A DNA stretch of 9,065 bases from Actinomycetes bacterium (lineage in GTDB: Bacteria > Actinomycetota > Actinomycetes > Propionibacteriales > Nocardioidaceae). The stretch lies in contig JAEZKN010000435.1 in the NCBI GenBank assembly GCA_023415395.1, forward strand, positions 1-9,065, read 5' to 3'. The notes under the pieces are model-generated. The model was not told the DNA's origin. It saw only the letters and a list, made by a program, of their open reading frames with translations, and made no database searches. A program made the translations under genes and the position numbers. This document shows positions 7,015 through 9,065 of the stretch, piece after piece (positions within the stretch are counted from its first letter, which is position 1; each line of letters starts with the position of its first letter).

Positions 7015-7251
7015 TCAGGAGGCGCGTCGTGAGGGTCGCACCGCGACGCCGGTGGAGCGGTCGGGCGCCGGCTGCTCCACGGCGTAGCCCGGGCGCGGCC
7101 TGCGGGGCTCGCGCTCCAGCGCAGCCGCGAGCCGGCGTACGGCGACCTCGCGGTCGACCTCGCCCCGGCCCTCGCGTCCCACCCAGCCGACCCACAGCAT
7201 CGCCACGAGCGTGACGACGGCCGACGGCACCAGCCAGAGCAGGATGTCCAC
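7015..7251 (-). CDS. Small single-span membrane protein (78 aa), function unknown
   Basis: No family is recognised. The 78 residues begin almost at once with a hydrophobic segment (about 2-24) that ends in Trp-rich WVGWVG. A charged helix follows (EVDREVAVRRLAAALERE, 31-48), then a Pro/Arg-rich, probably unstructured and basic tail. By the positive-inside rule the tail should be cytoplasmic. I chose the GTG at 7251 over the GTG at 7275 for two reasons: the hydrophobic segment begins right there, and a TACCCT hexamer stands exactly six bases before it, so the upstream GTG would lie outside the predicted transcript. It is 42 bases downstream of moaE and 100 bases upstream of the protease operon. 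Codon use and GC match its neighbours. Confidence 0.68.
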   Translation of the reverse strand: MDILLWLVPSAVVTLVAMLWVGWVGREGRGEVDREVAVRRLAAALEREPRRPRPGYAVEQPAPDRSTGVAVRPSRRAS

Positions 7252-7257
7252 GGGACG

Positions 7258-7263
7258 AGGGTA
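7258..7263 (-). promoter_or_regulatory. -10 box of the 78-residue membrane protein gene, leaderless layout
   Basis: TACCCT on the minus strand, six bases (CGTCCC) before GTG 7251. No Shine-Dalgarno lies between. It falls in the 42-base gap after moaE, so the gene may have its own start site. Confidence 0.5.
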
Positions 7264-7293
7264 CGGACCGCGCACCGCTCCCCCGGGGATCCG

Positions 7294-7716
7294 CTACGGC
7301 GTGCCGACCCACTCGTCGCTGCCGTCGCCGAAGCGCTGGTGCTTCCAGATCGGCACCTCGGCCTTGAGCGTGTCGATCAGCGCGCGGGACGCGGTGAACG
7401 CCTCCCCGCGGTGGGCGGCGGTGGTGGCGATGATGACCGCGACGTCGCCGATGGCGAGCGTGCCGACCCGGTGGACGGCCGCGACCCCGGTGACGTCGTG
7501 CTCGGCCGCCACCCGCTCGCACACCCGGCGCATCACCTCGAGCGCGGTGGGGTGCGCGGAGTAGTCCAGACCATCGACGTCCTTGCCGCCGTCGTGGTCG
7601 CGGACCCGGCCCACGAAGAGGGTCAGGCCGCCGGACGCGTCGTCGTCCAGGGCGGCCACGACCTCGGCGACGTCGAGGGGACCTTCGCGCAGGTCCACGA
7701 GGCGTACGGCGGTCAC
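7294..7716 (-). CDS. moaE: Molybdopterin synthase catalytic (large) subunit MoaE
   Basis: MoaE with the sulfur carrier MoaD converts cyclic pyranopterin monophosphate to molybdopterin in the cytoplasm. The 140 residues are a normal MoaE length. Family features visible: LFVGRVRDHD (33-42), the LDYSAHPTALEVM segment (50-62), VAAVHRVGTLAIGDVAV (78-94) and AHRGEAF (101-107). The catalytic region KAEVPIWKHQ carries K118 and K125, corresponding to the two active-site lysines of E. coli MoaE, and the end DEWVGTP is typical. The GTG start at 7716 has no Shine-Dalgarno but a TAGGGT hexamer six bases upstream. No moaD or other cofactor gene is in the window, so it works with partners encoded elsewhere. 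It is divergent from the hydrolase gene. Confidence 0.95.
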   Translation of the reverse strand: MTAVRLVDLREGPLDVAEVVAALDDDASGGLTLFVGRVRDHDGGKDVDGLDYSAHPTALEVMRRVCERVAAEHDVTGVAAVHRVGTLAIGDVAVIIATTAAHRGEAFTASRALIDTLKAEVPIWKHQRFGDGSDEWVGTP

Positions 7717-7722
7717 GGGACG

Positions 7723-7728
7723 ACCCTA
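7723..7728 (-). promoter_or_regulatory. -10 box of moaE, leaderless layout
   Basis: TAGGGT on the minus strand, six bases (CGTCCC) before GTG 7716. The spacer is identical to that of the 78-residue protein gene downstream. No clear -35 match is seen. Confidence 0.5.
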
Positions 7729-7833
7729 GACCGTGACGACCCCCTTCGCCCGAGCGTGCTCGTCCGCGCGGTGGCGCCTCGCCTCCGAGAGCCCGGCCAG
7801 CCGCCGGGCATCAGGGGAAATCCCGGGTCGGTC

Positions 7834-7851
7834 CCTGAGCCGTGGCTCAGG
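7834..7851. promoter_or_regulatory. 18-base perfect inverted repeat, possible operator
   Basis: CCTGAGCC-GT-GGCTCAGG has two perfect 8-base arms and a two-base centre. It covers the expected -35 position (about 7838-7843) of the plus-strand hydrolase gene, whose -10 box is 7861-7866. The location fits a repressor or activator site. A hairpin terminator is unlikely because no gene ends here on either strand. The regulator is unknown. Confidence 0.4.
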
Positions 7852-7860
7852 TCAGGCGCG

Positions 7861-7866
7861 TACGGT
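7861..7866 (+). promoter_or_regulatory. -10 box of the hydrolase gene, leaderless layout
   Basis: TACGGT is six bases before ATG 7873. The six bases between (TGAGGC) are too close to the ATG to act as a Shine-Dalgarno, so a leaderless mRNA is likely. Confidence 0.55.
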
Positions 7867-7872
7867 TGAGGC

Positions 7873-9065
7873 ATGAACGACAAGCCGGGCGAGACGCCCG
7901 ACTCCCCCGACGACGGCGGCCAGAACCCCTTCAAGGGAACGCCGTTCGAGCAGCTCTTCGGGTCCCTGGGCGGCCTCCCGGGCGGCGTGCCCGGCGGCGC
8001 GGGGGCGGGCATGCCCGACCTCAACCAGATCTTCAGCCAGATCCAGTTCCTGATGCAGCCCTACGACGGCCCGCTCAACTGGGACTTCGCCCTCGACATG
8101 GCGCGCAAGACCGTCGCGCAGTCACCCGACCCCTCCCCGACGCAGCGACAGAAGGACGCGGTCGCGGACGCGGTCCGCCTCGCCGACCACTGGCTCGACG
8201 ACACGACCACCTTCCCGTCGGGCGTCACCTCCGCCACGGCGTGGAGCCGCGCGGAGTGGATCGTGGGCACCACCGAGGTGTGGAAGGTCCTCGTCGAGCC
8301 GATCGCCGAGTCCTCCGTGCAGGCGCTGTCGGGCGCGCTGGGCGACGACGCCCAGGCGATGGCCGGGCCGATGCTCGGCATCCTCGGCAAGGCCGTCGGC
8401 GGCATGCTCGCCTCCCAGATCGGCTCCGGCCTCGGGGCGCTGGCCGCGGAGGTGCTGAGCGTCTCCGACATCGGCGTGCCGCTCGCGGCCCCCGGCAAGG
8501 CGGCCATCGTGCCGGCCAACGTGGGCGCGTTCACCGAGGGCCTCGACGTCACCGAGGACGACGTCCTGCTCTACCTCGCGCTGCGCGAGGCCGCCCACCA
8601 GCGGCTCTTCGCGCACGTGCCGTGGCTGCGCGAGCACCTCATCGGCGCCGTCGCCGACTACGCCCGCGGCCTGGAGATCAACGCCGAGGGCATGCGCTCG
8701 CGCATCGAGGAGCAGATGAGCGGCATCGACCCGGCCAACCCCGAGTCGATGCAGCAGCTGCTCGAGGGCGGCATGTTCGACGTCCCGCGCTCCCCCGCCC
8801 AGGAGGCGGCCCTCCAGCGGCTCGAGGTCACGCTCGCGCTCGTCGAGGGCTGGGTCGACGAGGTCGTCGGCCAGGCCACCGCCGAGCGGATGCCGTCGGC
8901 CGGCAGGCTCCAGGAGGCGTTCCGCCGCCGCCGGGCCGCCGGTGGTCCGGCCGAGCAGACCTTCGCCACGCTCGTCGGTCTCGAGCTGCGCCCCCGCCGG
9001 CTGCGCGACGCCTCCACGCTGTGGGGCTCGCTGCGCACCCGCCAGGGCATCGAGGCCCGCGACGG
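7873..9065 (+). CDS. Zincin-like hydrolase of the DUF2342 / zincin_2 type (5' part, runs off the window)
   Basis: 397 residues are visible. A hydrophilic start (Pro/Asp/Gly-rich, 1-50) leads into the conserved body: LMQPYDGPLNWDFA (60-73), RLADHWLDD (102-110), a Gly/Ala-rich hydrophobic region (about 160-192), then LALREAAHQRLF (235-246), with E239 and H242 as candidate metal or catalytic residues, and TLALVEGWVDEVV (320-332). This matches the actinobacterial zinc-dependent metalloprotease/putative hydrolase family to which M. tuberculosis Rv3195 belongs. A canonical HEXXH motif is not present in the visible part. No signal peptide is seen. The ATG at 7873 is supported by the TACGGT box six bases upstream. 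In M. tuberculosis the homologue is divergent from the PDZ protease gene; here moaE and a small gene lie between. The substrate is unknown to me. Confidence 0.88.
   Translation, partial: MNDKPGETPDSPDDGGQNPFKGTPFEQLFGSLGGLPGGVPGGAGAGMPDLNQIFSQIQFLMQPYDGPLNWDFALDMARKTVAQSPDPSPTQRQKDAVADAVRLADHWLDDTTTFPSGVTSATAWSRAEWIVGTTEVWKVLVEPIAESSVQALSGALGDDAQAMAGPMLGILGKAVGGMLASQIGSGLGALAAEVLSVSDIGVPLAAPGKAAIVPANVGAFTEGLDVTEDDVLLYLALREAAHQRLFAHVPWLREHLIGAVADYARGLEINAEGMRSRIEEQMSGIDPANPESMQQLLEGGMFDVPRSPAQEAALQRLEVTLALVEGWVDEVVGQATAERMPSAGRLQEAFRRRRAAGGPAEQTFATLVGLELRPRRLRDASTLWGSLRTRQGIEARD

Noticed and set aside
5928..7214. 428-codon plus-strand open frame
   Set aside because: It is antisense to the protease and the small membrane protein gene, has low-complexity Asp/Val/Arg content, and ends inside a region explained by real genes.
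8061..9050. Minus-strand open frames opposite the hydrolase gene
   Set aside because: The plus-strand frame has the family's conserved segments and a promoter. The minus-strand frames have none and are composition shadows.

Overview
The window is high-GC, gene-dense bacterial chromosome. High GC, TANNNT-type -10 boxes placed directly before start codons, an initiator tRNA without encoded CCA, and a cluster shared with mycobacteria (UPF0182 protein, PDZ/Lon-like protease, zincin-like hydrolase) all point to an actinomycete. Nocardioides or a relative in the Propionibacteriales is my best guess; this is inference, with no marker gene to settle it. Nothing suggests a plasmid, phage, transposon or CRISPR array.

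Left part (1-2246, minus strand). Reading in the direction of transcription there is an initiator tRNA-Met with its own promoter, a strong hairpin terminator, then murL and the 5' part of murD2, which overlap by 11 bases. MurD2 and MurL form the alternative route for placing D-glutamate in peptidoglycan: MurD2 adds L-glutamate to UDP-MurNAc-L-Ala, and MurL then epimerises that terminal glutamate. This pair is the most notable content of the window, because the usual route uses glutamate racemase (MurI) and MurD.

Middle (2295-6914, minus strand). A tight three-gene operon encodes a membrane-anchored PDZ/Lon-like Ser-Lys protease, an unrecognised 185-residue soluble protein and a 997-residue UPF0182 protein with seven membrane segments and a large extracytoplasmic region. 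A 4-base overlap and a 7-base gap separate the genes, so translation is probably coupled. The operon looks like a cell-envelope module of unknown purpose.

Right part (7015-9065). moaE (molybdopterin synthase large subunit) and a gene for a 78-residue single-span membrane protein lie on the minus strand. Divergent from them on the plus strand is a DUF2342/zincin_2-type hydrolase, cut by the window end. The moaE-hydrolase intergenic region carries an 18-base perfect inverted repeat over the expected -35 position of the hydrolase gene.

Regulation. Four genes (murL, the 78-residue protein, moaE and the hydrolase) have a TANNNT hexamer exactly six bases before the start codon and no convincing ribosome binding site. 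That is the layout of leaderless transcripts. Operon-internal genes (murD2, the 185-residue protein, UPF0182) instead have clear Shine-Dalgarno sequences inside the end of the preceding gene. The large open frames on the opposite strand are GC-driven shadows.
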